Positions 50,601 to 61,531 of a stretch of DNA of 64,000 nt are shown piece by piece. The stretch's first letter is position 1. Each line of letters starts with the position of its first letter. Made by a program: the position numbers and the translations under genes. A model generated the notes under the pieces. It was not told the DNA's origin. It made no database searches and worked only from the letters and a program-made list of their open reading frames with translations. The DNA comes from Nemopilema nomurai (Eukaryota > Cnidaria > Scyphozoa > Rhizostomeae > Rhizostomatidae). The DNA is taken from the NCBI GenBank assembly GCA_003864495.1, contig ML133380.1, positions 811,129-875,128 on the forward strand, read 5' to 3'.

Positions 50601-52471
50601 CAGTTTAATCATATAAAAACATGCAATTCAAAGCACTGGATTGGTTAAAACAATTATTAAAGCAGCATATTTTCACAAAGATGCAGATATCATTTAACTG
50701 AAGTTGAAGGAAAAGGGGAAAGTTTCAAAACTTTGTTAAAAGTCTAAACATGGCTCAGGGGGCAGTTTCTAGAAACAATTTACCTCTATAGTTTTATTTG
50801 ATCTTTCAAAGTTGTTGGCATAAAGCGAATACAGCTTCATAAAAGGTGCAAGTTTATAAAGGGCAGTTGCAACATCATCTGTTTCCATTAGCTCAAGCAA
50901 TTGAACATTTACAGAGCATATTCCTTCAATGTTACCAAAAATGGCTTCAATTGCTGCTTTAGGAACAAGGCCCCTAACTTTAACTGGCACAAGAAACATC
51001 TACAAAATAAAAAATTAACTCAAGTAAATTTATATCACAGAATAACTGACTGTTTATTTAATCAAATTTACAACCAAATCAACCATCTGTGGAAATTTTG
51101 TTTGCTCGTTGTAAGTCTACTTATACAAGTGCGCAATTTGGCTCAGATTTGACCAAAACAAGTGCGCAATTTGGCCCTGCTTGGTAATTTCTTCCAATGG
51201 CTGAATAAATTTTTTCAATTTGCACTTTCAAAGAATTTGAATACTGTCCAAATATTTGTGATTTGTCTGCATAGTATTTTTCTAGAGCAAGAGCATAAAA
51301 ACAAGCAATGCTTACACACTTTCTTGGTAAATTAAAGTCTCAAATACATTGGCTCATTCTAGTCTATACGGCACCATAGTTCCTTCATTTCTAAATATTG
51401 ACACAAGATATCTAAATTAACAATACAGTTTTTAAAGCAAGATTATTGGTGCCATATGCTTGTAGGTGTGGCCCTTAACACATATTTTGTCTTCTTCTGA
51501 AAGGGTCTACTTACAGTGATCAGCAGCTGCAAATGATGCTGGTATGACTTTTCACTATCAATTATTTCATTTATTATCTTCTTTCTTTTTCTTGTCATTG
51601 TTCTTTCCTGCAGGCATTTCAAATCAACAATATTAGTGATTCATTCTACCTTGCATCCAAAGGTAATTTTTAAGACATTGAGAAGCTTAAGCTTATCGAG
51701 CAGTGTCCTGGTCCTTCCCTTCGATGTGACCACTCCAAACCTTGTGATTTCTTATGCCTGGAATTACAGAGAGCTAGCGACTCTCCTCACTCTGGGTGAA
51801 AGTTTAGTCATGTCAGGGACTCAAACCACTTGGGTCCGTAGTCAGCACCTCTAACCTCTGAGCCATTCTCCCATACAATATTAGTAAGAAATTTTCAAAA
51901 GATATTTTATATTATAGTATTGAAATATATACTATTTTAAGTGTGCTCTACATCTTTTATAGGATTCACAAACTGTAAATAGTAATAAAGAAACACATTT
52001 CAATATAATTTTATGTTCTATTTTGCAACAGCAAAATCAAATGGACTGATAATTAACTAATTACTAAATTACAGTAATAATTCAACATCACAACATTTTT
52101 CCACAGGCTTTACATTTTAAGTTTTTAATTTGAATTTAAACTGCAAAGCTGTGTCAAAGTCATCTAAATAGATATGCATACAATGATTATATCAATGTAT
52201 AATTAACTTTACCTTAAATAGTTCCTGGATTTCATTTGTAAAAACTTTTGATGCATTTGAAGCTTGCAAAGACATGAACTTTCTGGCTCCCTGTGCAACT
52301 GCAAAATACTTTGCTAATTATGACTGATAAAATTATTAATACATGGAATAAACAAATTAGACAATTCAATCAGAAGTAAAAACCAAACTTTGAAAAATGA
52401 TCTTCTAGTATTTAAGAATTACCTTTTGAGTTGAATGGACTGCTGAAAGTTCTAGCCAAAGATGAAGACAT
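44622..52471 (-). CDS. ARHGEF39-like Rho guanine nucleotide exchange factor with long tail
   Basis: Minus-strand exons 52471-52423, 52298-52213, 51607-51515, 50999-50784, 50423-50305, 49783-49713, 49434-49303, 49014-48980, 48892-48810, 48234-48135, 47498-47410, 47070-46878, 46531-46123, 45638-45409 and 44816-44622 join in phase to 699 residues. A DH domain at about 47-240 has IINEIIDSEKSYQHHL and the conserved helix LLITPIQRIPRYKLLLDALL. A PH domain follows at about 257-357: FLREGMLSK, RMFFLFNDILIY, TYGCRGVFPLI and a C-terminal helix around WVRDIKNAI. DH-PH proteins load GTP onto Rho-family GTPases at membranes. The TYGCRGVFPL block resembles human ARHGEF39, but this protein adds about 340 residues of low-complexity, basic tail including KKRKRK, a possible nuclear signal. 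Family choice is from memory. Confidence 0.88.
45985..46060. repeat. Dispersed GCATACG...CGTATGC inverted-end segment, copy 1
   Basis: A segment of roughly 55 bases bounded by GCATACGT and its complement ACGTATGC, with AGTGTCGGACGAAAA inside. A diverged copy lies at about 57760-57815. It may be the remnant of a small inverted-repeat element. Confidence 0.45.
47510..47712. repeat. ~20-bp minisatellite with ATTACCATAGTAAC units
   Basis: About ten imperfect units of 20-21 bases alternating CATAGTAACAG and CATAGAAACAG. The array lies in an intron of the ARHGEF39-like gene and begins about 12 bases upstream of the splice acceptor of the exon at 47498. Confidence 0.85.
49540..49640 (+). repeat. 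Homopurine tract in ARHGEF39-like intron
   Basis: A run of almost pure A and G on the plus strand between two exons; pyrimidine-rich in the transcript. No coding content. Confidence 0.6.
51638..51874 (-). mobile_element. tRNA-derived SINE, copy B, with target-site duplication
   Basis: Same family as copy A at 14676-14911, inverted. The head has A box TGGCTCAGAGG and B box GGTTTGAGTCC. An 11-base direct repeat, ACAATATTAGT, flanks it at 51627-51637 and 51875-51885, the signature of reverse-transcribed insertion. It sits in an intron of the ARHGEF39-like gene, about 30 bases upstream of the splice acceptor of exon 51607-51515. Confidence 0.92.
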
Positions 52472-54971
52472 CTTTCTTTGGAACTATCGAGAGATGATAG
52501 AGTTTATATCATCTCTCTAATCATATTTACAATATAGTTTATTTCCAACACTTTTTAAATCAATGGAATATCAAAAGATCTGAAAAAGTCAAATTGTAAA
52601 GTAATTTAAACTTTGCAAGATCTTCTTTTACAAAACAAATACTAATATTGACAAATTGTCCATATTGACTTTATGGCTCTGTTTCTTCAAAGCTCAGACC
52701 AAAAGAGTGTGAATTCTAGTTTTAGTGATATTTAGATGACTGTTGAACGTCGATTGTGTACGAAAGAACAAATTAATGAGACACAAGTCAACTTAATATA
52801 AACAACGAAAATGTCGTATAGCCCAGACAAAAGACGTTTAAAAGCATGTTCACACCAATTCAAATCCACAAAATGTCAAAAGTGCTGTTCATATGATTTA
52901 TATGATGCAGGTATAACAGTTTTCTTGCTAATCCAAATGATTGATGGCTATTTTCATTCCCAATGATAGAGGAAAGGATTGTCTTTGGGAATCCTCAATA
53001 GCCCATTGTTGGCGTGTGGCAGGACGTTCCTTGCTAAAGTAATTGACAAATACTAGATCACATGGAAAAAAGCTGTAAATAGCTACTTTAAATAAGTCAG
53101 TTACACCTAGCATGTTAATTTAATACGGCATTGGATAGCATTTGTCCTTTAAATTCATTAAAACCCGGAAGGCGCCAAACTTCGCGTAGGATTATCAAGG
53201 AAGGAGAACTTATTATTAAAAACCAACAAACCTTCTTTCCAAACTTTGGAAATCGGAAGTTGTTTATAACTTTAGCTGCAATGAGAATTGGTTCTATACC
53301 TTGCACAACAAATTTATCTTCAATGTAACTGCTTTACAAATGTTGGAATTTTAATCAAAGCCGACTCGACAACTCGTTGCAGAAACCACAATTTTTGAAT
53401 TTCCCACAAAGAAGGAATCGCTAGATACCAGACCGCGAACATGCAAAAGAGGCAAATCACCACTTTCGTCATTACGAGGCAGGAAAACATATTAAATAGT
53501 TTTAAGTGTTTGTATGGGAAAATTGGTTTGATAGAAAATTAAATTTACTTGCTAAAATCAGATTTATGCCAAATTATCTACATACTTCACCTTTTCGAAA
53601 AAAAGCGTCATCGAAAAGTATTACAATCCCGCTGTCACATGTTATTGTACTCAGACCTGCCAACTTTTAACTTTCAAAACATGGAGATTTCAGATTTTTG
53701 TTGAAAAAAAATTCGGGAGATATGGCCATAAACAGGGAAATTCCTGGAGTTTGTTGAATTTCTGGACAACATACATGTCAAGAAAGTCATGGTGACCAAA
53801 CAGTTAATGAAAACAATTATAATGGGTAGCGTCATCCAGATGGTTCTTAATGTTTTGATTAATTTGCAACACTATCAACGAACTTGTCCACGTACTACAA
53901 CACTACTCCTGAAGGTATTACATGCATACAATTGTACCAGAAACTCTTAAATACACAAACGCTCAAAGAACTCTGTTCACAGAATGCATGACGTCATTTC
54001 AACAAGATCACTGATGGTCACACAGTGCAAGATATCATTTTCCTTTCGTAACTCAAATTGCAATTGGTGATCCTGGGTAGTCATCTACCTCTGGTCCTTC
54101 TTTTACATATCTACAACACACCCAACCTAACAGGAATGAATTGCGCCTCAATGGAAGAAGTGGAAGATTTTTCTTGACCATAATAGTTTTGATGCACACA
54201 ATTCAGATTATGTGAGCCCATATACAGCTTTAGAAATAGAGAAAAGTGCATTGGCAGTTTTATATTTGGTTGAACTGAACCTTCTGCGACTTCAATTGAA
54301 GAACAAAATAAACTTGTTAACTTGAGCCAGACATTAAAAGGCAACATCTTTTAAACAGCTTTGATTTGAAAAAAGAAGTCAATGTGTGCATAAAAAAGTT
54401 TTATTGCATTGCCAAAAACACCTTCAGAATCTTACACGGAAATAAACAGAAAATTACTGAAAACCCGGACCAAGGCCTAGCTCTCTAGCAGAGAGAGCAC
54501 TGTTTAGTTTTAACTTGTTCCCTAACACAGTTTATTACTTCTTCATTCTTAGTAAAAATATATCATGGGTAGCATTTAGTATACATAGAAACAGGGTGAA
54601 TACCTTCAATCGCTTTGAAATTTAAAAGTACCTACATGTGGGCATGTGAGGGTTAGAGGTGAACTCAAGGAACAGTAACCTTTTAATGAATTTCAACTTA
54701 ACTGTCTCATCTAGGTCTAGAGATTGCATCTGAGGTGTAGCAAAACAGTTGCCTTTGGAACAACAAAATATAGACATCAATTTACATAAATTACTTATCG
54801 TGCATGATAACATTACTACTAAATAAACGTTAATCTTCTCGCGCATAAACATTCAATGTCTGGTGGCCATTCATTTCCACTATCAACCTCAGTGACCCGT
54901 ATAAAACACTTATAAAATCTCAGTAGGTTGATTCTATGCTGTAAAATTGTTCTTTGGTTCAATTTATGCAT
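52472..54971. other. Intergenic region between ARHGEF39-like and BAX genes
   Basis: It holds the ARHGEF39-like promoter on the left and the BAX 3' untranslated region on the right. Several short overlapping open frames (53115-53328, 54111-54852) lack family features. No RNA gene or mobile element was recognised. Confidence 0.5.
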
Positions 54972-56411
54972 CTACTTCTTCTGCAACCAAAACACCAGTG
55001 CAGTTACTGCACAGCCAGCCAGAAAAACTCCTATCATTTGCCCAGAGGTTGAGCCAAAATAACTGATACATGTGTCCTGTAATAAAATAAATTTAAAGAT
55101 TAAACTTAAGACTAAAGACTAAGGCTGAACATAAAATTATTCTTCCTAAAGTTCTGTATAAAAGCAAGAGCTTCAAAGGTTATTCATAAAAGTAACTTAA
55201 GTGCTTCTTAAAATATAGGGTTTTCTAATCAGTAACTTACATACTAAGTCTACTTCTATTCTGTTCACCATGTCTAGACAGAACCAGCAAGATAAAAAAA
55301 ATTTACCTACCCAGCCTCCAAATTGGGCAATCCATTTGACTAATCTTTCGCCAATAAACTGAAGAATCCATTTTATGATTGTTTTTAATAAGCCACCTTC
55401 AAAAAGTAGCTTTAAACCTAATCTGTAGGCAAGATATAACAATGTCACAATTCTTCCCCAATTAATAACTCCATCTCGAAATAACTCAGATGCAATAGAA
55501 GAAAATGTTTCAAAAATATTATCCTTTGTCACTGTCAGCTGGTCCAGCTGGATATTCAGCTGCTGGTTATTAACCATATCATCTCCAATCTGCCTTAGCG
55601 TGTGAGCTGTTGCCCTAAAAATTAAGGAAATAAAAAGATGTCATATAGTTAGAAGGTCTGAAATTCACATGAATAATTGCTAATAGCATTTGTGCACACA
55701 AGTTGATGTAGAACTGAGAATGTGAAACTTTGGGTGTGAATATACATTTCAAGACATCAAGCTAATTATTTCAGAAGCCTTCAGAGGTAATTCTGAATTA
55801 ATACACAATTTGAACAAGTACAGTGCTTTCTATTCTAGCAGATCTTGTCCCTTTACAATACAAATTTGGAATCATAGTTCAATTAGGCTTATTTCTATAT
55901 GAATTAATTTATATCTGACCACAATTTTAAACCAAACTTTTATCACAAAATAGAGCAATAAGTAGATCAGCAAGTGAGTAAAAAATAAAACCAGCAAAAT
56001 ATTTTTCTTAACAGTCTATAGCCATAATCAAGTATTTCACTCACATTTGCTTGGCAAAAAATCAAAATTCCTAAGAAACTTTGATTCAGGTCTTGACCAA
56101 AATTGTAATAGAAATAAGCATGTATTGATAAAATACCTTTTCACATGCCGACATGAATCCCTCAAATCATCAGGGACCTCAAGTCCATCATGGTCCAACT
56201 GATCAGCAATAAAAGATGATACATATCCCGTTGCTTCGTGCATCACCTCATCTATGGTACTGACATGTCTGTGAAATACACTTTGCTGGTATGTCCTCCT
56301 TCTGGTTGACCTTGGTGTAGTAGGAGAATCTGTTTCGTCAAAGTTGTCTTCATTGTCTTGTTCATTTGGCTCTTCGTCTCTGTCTTGCCGTCTGTCAACT
56401 GGAGGACCCAT
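54972..56411 (-). CDS. BAX: BAX-type pro-apoptotic BCL-2 family protein
   Basis: Exons 56411-56137, 55614-55311 and 55076-54972 join in phase to 227 residues. When activated, such proteins oligomerise in the mitochondrial outer membrane and release cytochrome c. Seen: an acidic, probably disordered N-terminus of about 35 residues; the BH3 core TLRQIGDDM at about 97-105; BH1 ELFRDGVINWGRIV at about 135-148; BH2 WIAQFGGW at about 186-193; and a C-terminal tail anchor, MIGVFLAGCAVTALVFW at about 207-223, followed by LQKK. The string ISYFG after BH2 and the anchor sequence favour BAX over BAK or BOK, based on my memory of the vertebrate proteins. Both BH3 and BH1 are on the middle exon. Confidence 0.93.
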
Positions 56412-58072
56412 GCTTTTTGGCACAAATTGAAAAAATAATGTTCCTGTAAAAAGAATCATGATATTTTTTCCGAAAAAACTGGATGACAAGTACAAAACGA
56501 TGAACAACAACTCAAATTAGGTCACCCTATAGCCCTGTGGGATACCTAACATGCTTACCACAGATGACTTCTTAGAACTAATATTTTTTTTAAAACAAAG
56601 ATTTTTAATAAAAGTGCTATTGTTTATTCTGGCAAAACATAGACATTCATGGCTACATCAAAAATGCTAATGGTTATGATAAAAGTCACCTAAGTTGTTC
56701 AAAACAATTTAAGATGAAACATATCAAAATAACAAATAAATTAAAAATTGACAATATGTGTCGAATAACCTAACCAACCCACTTCGTTGTAGAGTGAAAA
56801 GTGATTTCAGGTGTCAGAATTCTTTCGCTTCCGTGACGTTCAAACAGACACGTTAAGAACTTACATTTAAAGCAGTTATTATTAAACATTTTTACGAATC
56901 ACGTAATGCACATTTCCCGTGCATTTCACATCGATTTTGACTTAACAACGACAAATTAAAGCTAAATTCGACCCATAAAATTAATCAGGGCGCAATTGTT
57001 CTATTTCTCACATAAAATGTCTTAGCGACAGCATGGGATTACGATTAAGAATGGCCTAAAAGACGCAAATCAGATACCGAACGCAAGAAACATTTCATTT
57101 CTCACAATTAACGGTGCTAATTTACCTTACCATCATTAAATTTTTCTCACCTGAAGTGTTTAAAATAGTTTGTAGTGTTTCTTTACTCTAAAACATAGCT
57201 TTCGAATCAGAAACTTTTTCCAAGATTTAGGACTTCTTCTTTAGTTTGTCTAGGCGGAAAGGAGCCTCGTGTCTATGGTGAGGCTGCCCGACAATGACGA
57301 AATGTCTGGCATAGAAAGTAGATTTAAAGGCATGAGTCATGATAAATGGAAAGCGTATACCCAAATTGCAAAAATTGCTGATAGCTCATTTTGATAGCTC
57401 CGTTAATCTGATTGGCTGTCAAGCAAACTGCACACATGATTTTTTAACCTCGCAGTTGATGCACGAAAGCCGATTTATCACATGAAAACAGACAACAGCC
57501 CGTGGAAAACCGCTATTTACCATGACTAAATGCCTTTAATTTAACACTCTATAAGACAATATGAGGCTTCGTAACATGCTTTTTGCACTACTTTCATTGG
57601 TCAGGATTACCTATTTGCCTGGTTTTTGAAAAACAAGCTATGTTTAGCCCTGTTCAAAGAAATTTTTATTCCAATCACGTGCTTTTCTTATCACCCTCTA
57701 GTGTTTTCGATCCGCAACTGGCTATTTATTGTGTCAGCTTTTGGTTATTTTCCGACGTTTGCATACGCTGAGAAGTGTCAGACGAAAAAGTACTTTAAGT
57801 ATGCAAAAACTAGTTCCGATTTTTATTGTTATTTTGAAACCTTATTCAAAGAGAAAATTAAAGAAAACTGTTTGCTCAAATTTTGATAACTGTACAGTAA
57901 TTAAATGTAAACTGCAAAGAAAACTCTTATTTGTTTCACTTGAAGGAAAAGGCTCTTGAAAATTACATGTAGTGGAGAATTCAAAGAGACTTTACTTCAC
58001 TCAGAAACATACAAATGAAAGAGAAAAAATGATTCTATTTCGTGAAACATACATATACAAACAGCAAACAAA
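56412..58072. other. Region between BAX and MRPL28, no gene seen
   Basis: It contains the BAX promoter side and the MRPL28 3' end. A segment at about 57760-57815 matches the dispersed inverted-end segment at 45985-46060. Open frames at 57583-57959 overlap each other in three frames and have no family signal. Confidence 0.5.
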
Positions 58073-59308
58073 TTAGCAAAAGATCATCTGCTTTCTGCAG
58101 CCTCTATAATCAAAATAAAACCGATTTGTATGTTCTTTCTTGGGGAGAATTTTCTTTTTAACAGGCTCCTTTGGTCCAAATTCATTTTTCAAGTCCTCTA
58201 GTGTTCTTCCCTCTTCCAAACCTTTGAGAACCTTTCGCATATAAAGTTTGAGTTCCATTCCTTTCCTTGATCTCAATTTGTTTGGATGAGTATTTAAAAT
58301 ATACCTATCAAACCCTCCTGCAGCATCAATACATTTTAGGGCATTGACTGTCACTTTTAATGTAAACTTCTCATCCAATAATTTGCTGTATAGTATAGCT
58401 TCTTGAACATTGGGCCTCCAGAGTCGATCCACTCTGAAAATAAACAAATTACATTATTGTAAATGGCTTAAAAATCAATATTTGAATGTAAAATCGGTGG
58501 ATCTTACTCTAACATAAATACAGGAACCTTCTTTCACCATACTTCTAATACAACATCTGTATTAGAATGATAACTAATACATCATCTTGACAGTATCTGT
58601 ATAAACTTTCACATCTTGTATATATGTGTGTATTGAGGAAAAAGGAGTTCAATAGCTTTTTTGCAAAATAAAATAATTTTTTTGCATTATTAACTCCAGG
58701 GGTGCAACTAGGATAGTTAAGGGCAGGGGTTTCGTGGTAGAAATGGGGCATAAAGATATCTCCATGGGATTTCCATGGGGATAGGGCAAAATTCACTTCC
58801 TTTCCAAAAAAGGGCAGGGGTTGTTACCCCCACAAACACCCCCCCCCCTTAGATGCGCCCTTGTTCACTCATCAGGAAATACTCTTAGGTACATATCAGA
58901 CATATTTCTGTACCATATTTCCTAAAAATATGCCCAAAAAACTTCTAAAACAAAGGACCGAATAAAAACCCAGAACATAGACCTGCAGGAAAGCCCAAAT
59001 ACAGATCTTGCGAACAAAACTTACTTTTTCCCTGACCATGTTTTATAATGCCCGAAGATGATTCCTTTACCATGCCAGAGACCATCATGTGCCTCTGGCG
59101 GATAGTACAACCCTCTGGTCTTCATTGGTATCCTCCTCTCAGGATCAAAGCCCTCTAAGGATCCTTTTGGGTAAAAAAACCCATTTCTTTTCACAACACC
59201 ACCTCGAGCGTCTCTTACTATTCCCTCTGGTTCTGGTGGATAATACCAGCCTCTGTAATAGCCACGAAATTTGGCAAAGTTGTTGAACAGTCGTCCCAAG
59301 GACACCAT
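58073..59308 (-). CDS. MRPL28: Mitochondrial large-subunit ribosomal protein bL28m
   Basis: Two exons, 59308-59025 and 58433-58073, give 214 residues; human MRPL28 is about 256. It is a structural component of the mitochondrial large ribosomal subunit. The family core is clear: GLYYPPEAHDGLWHGKGIIFG, then RLWRPNVQEAILYSKLLDEK, FTLKVTVNALKCIDAAGGFD and YILNTH, followed by a basic C-terminus. The start is the ATG at 59308 (MVSLGRLFNNF); the in-frame codon further upstream is TTG. The N-terminus MVSLGRLFNNFAKFRG is basic and amphipathic, as expected for mitochondrial import. The start codon lies only 128 bases from the divergent MORN gene. Confidence 0.92.
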
Positions 59309-59436
59309 TTTTGTGGTCCCTTGCAATCTTGAAAGCCTCTTCTTTAATAAGAGGCTGGCTCAAAGTCGGAAGAAGATGAGATTTTCAAACAGAATTTTTA
59401 TTAAGATGGAGTAGAGATACGGTTTTGTCATATAAC
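59309..59436. promoter_or_regulatory. Compact bidirectional promoter, MRPL28 / MORN gene
   Basis: Only 128 bases separate two divergent start codons, so both promoters and both 5' leaders must overlap here unless unseen upstream exons exist. No TATA box is evident. Confidence 0.6.
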
Positions 59437-61531
59437 ATGGATTGCCTTTGTCATATTGTGTGCCCGTGTTTTAGCAGCGGGGTCAAAGATAAACCAGAAA
59501 GTGACTTTGATGTGATTCCTGAAAAGGGTGATTATTTCGGCGAAACGAATTTCAGGGGTGCTAAACACGGTCATGGTACATTTTGTTTCCCAAACGGAGA
59601 TATGTATGAAGGACAATGGAAAGATGATAAAATGCACGGATTCGGGGAATACAGATTTAACAACGGGGAGATGTAAGATGTTGAAATATGGTGAATTACC
59701 TACGTACGAAGGTCCCTAGGTGGTATTGTTGTTGTGTCAAATATTGGAATGCGAACGTTAGATTTCCCCGGTGATGCAGCGTGTGCCTTTTACTCTTTAT
59801 CTTTCCTAGCCGCTACAATTTTTGTTAATTGTGTCTTACCCGATTACAATTTAAAAGTATGGATGATTAAACAAATTTAAGGCCCCTTGGAACAGCCCCT
59901 CCCCCCAATAATTGGCATACTGCAGTTTGTTTCCTCTGTAATAGTTATTGAATGAGAATAAATACAATGGGTAACTAACCCAATCCCCCCCCCCCCCATA
60001 AGAATTTCATTCCGACAACGGTTAATTTGAAGATCCTTCACTAAGCCCTAATTTTATTTTTAGATTAAATGGTTACTTTGAAAAAGGAAAATTTGTTGCA
60101 AATCCACCAGCAGAAGTTCAGAAACAATTAAATCCACCGAGTAATGAGCCACGCCCACTTACTCCAAACTCCATTTTGTAAGTTTGCACTTTCTTACTTT
60201 AAAGTTTAGGACTCTGGACATTGTGTTATTAAACAGAAGCTCAGTTCCTCTTTCTATTATCACAATTCATTTGTGCTGAACACAGGATGTTTGTTGATAC
60301 ATGCTATAACTAGAAATTATCCATTGTGGCTGAGTGAAAAAAGCTGAAAGGTGCTTAATATAATTTTGGAAAATTTGTGATTTGTGGCTTTTTCATTTCA
60401 CAGGTGTTTAACAAACAATTTTTTGATGTTTAAGGGCTGACAAGAAACCAATAAAGGTGAAACACAATGAAGCAAGTTACTCATTTGCCAGGACAATTGG
60501 AAATCTCACACAAAACATTGGCAAAAAAGGAAAGTAAGTGCGAAGAAATGGCTGCAAAAGAAGAAATACAAACAAAATAGAAATGTCTTGAAGAGTTGTC
60601 TTGATGTAAAAAAAACTTGATAAATCCAATTTACAAGAAACTTTTACTTGGGCCAAGGAAATTCAATGGGCCAAGGAAACTATAGTGGTTTTGAAAAGTG
60701 AATTTGATCTTTTTTTCTTTTGTTGTTGGATATCATAATGCATATTTCATTCATTTCATTTCACTTGTTTAAGGAGGATAGCCCTTCAGCAAAGCTGATA
60801 CTCAAGGGGCCCTGCATTTACAAAAACTTACAAATAAATATATATTAAAATAAAACTACAAAACTATGATAACAATAAGACATATCATCATCATCAGGTT
60901 GCCACGGAGGATGAATCACGTCCCACTACTACTCTTCTCCACACGTCTCTATTCCTCATCATGCTTCCCACATCCTTGATAATTTAATTGCGTCCCTCGT
61001 AAGCATTTTGGGAAAAGTCAGCTTAGGGCAACCTCTTCCATCCCTTCCCTGAGACAGGGTCCACAGACTCACTCTGCTGACAATTTCATCATTTCTTCAG
61101 TGGGAGTGTCCTGCCAGCCTTAATCTTCTCTTCTTGATAATTTCCGATACTTTGGGTAGGATTCCATATAGACTTTCATTCTTCACTTTTTCCTTACAAC
61201 TGATATCTGTACTGTTCTTAGCATTCTGGTATAGCTTTCATCATTTCTTCTGATATGGATATCTTACATTCCAAGGGCATACAAAGAACTTATAATTTGC
61301 CATATCTTCCTTTATAGGAAAACAAAAACCAAAGATGAAACAGACCACGAACAAAGAGCTCCTCTTCTTGGTCAACAAAATATTCACAACAGGATTGATT
61401 ATGAGGCAACACAGCACTCCAGACCCAAGAATTGCTGCACAAATTGCCATGGAGAGGGAGAGAAAACAGAGGGAGAGACGAGAAAAGGTCCAGCGTATGA
61501 AAGAAAAGTACAGTATTCGGTCATAAAATGA
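59437..61531 (+). CDS. Small MORN-repeat protein
   Basis: Exons 59437-59672, 60064-60177, 60435-60533 and 61318-61531 join in phase to 220 residues. The N-terminus [12 protein letters not shown] is cysteine-rich, a possible palmitoylation site. Two MORN motifs follow at about residues 32-78: the second reads [23 protein letters not shown] partial third, [10 protein letters not shown], starts the second exon. MORN repeats bind membranes or partner proteins; the specific role here is unknown. The tail from about residue 118 is basic. The last exon is uncertain: the phase-consistent frame ends at 61531, but another frame (61335-61526) looks more helix-like, and failure to splice at 60533 would stop at once. 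A LINE fragment lies in the last intron. Confidence 0.75.
60880..61240 (-). mobile_element. Degenerate LINE reverse-transcriptase C-terminal fragment
   Basis: Minus-strand reading, broken by stops, gives [15 protein letters not shown], then [18 protein letters not shown] and WEA. This matches the C-terminal part of non-LTR retrotransposon polymerases common in cnidarian genomes (family from memory). On the minus strand it ends in GATGATGAT repeats (about 60886-60896), like the short-repeat 3' tails of such elements. It is truncated at its 5' end and not functional. Confidence 0.8.
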
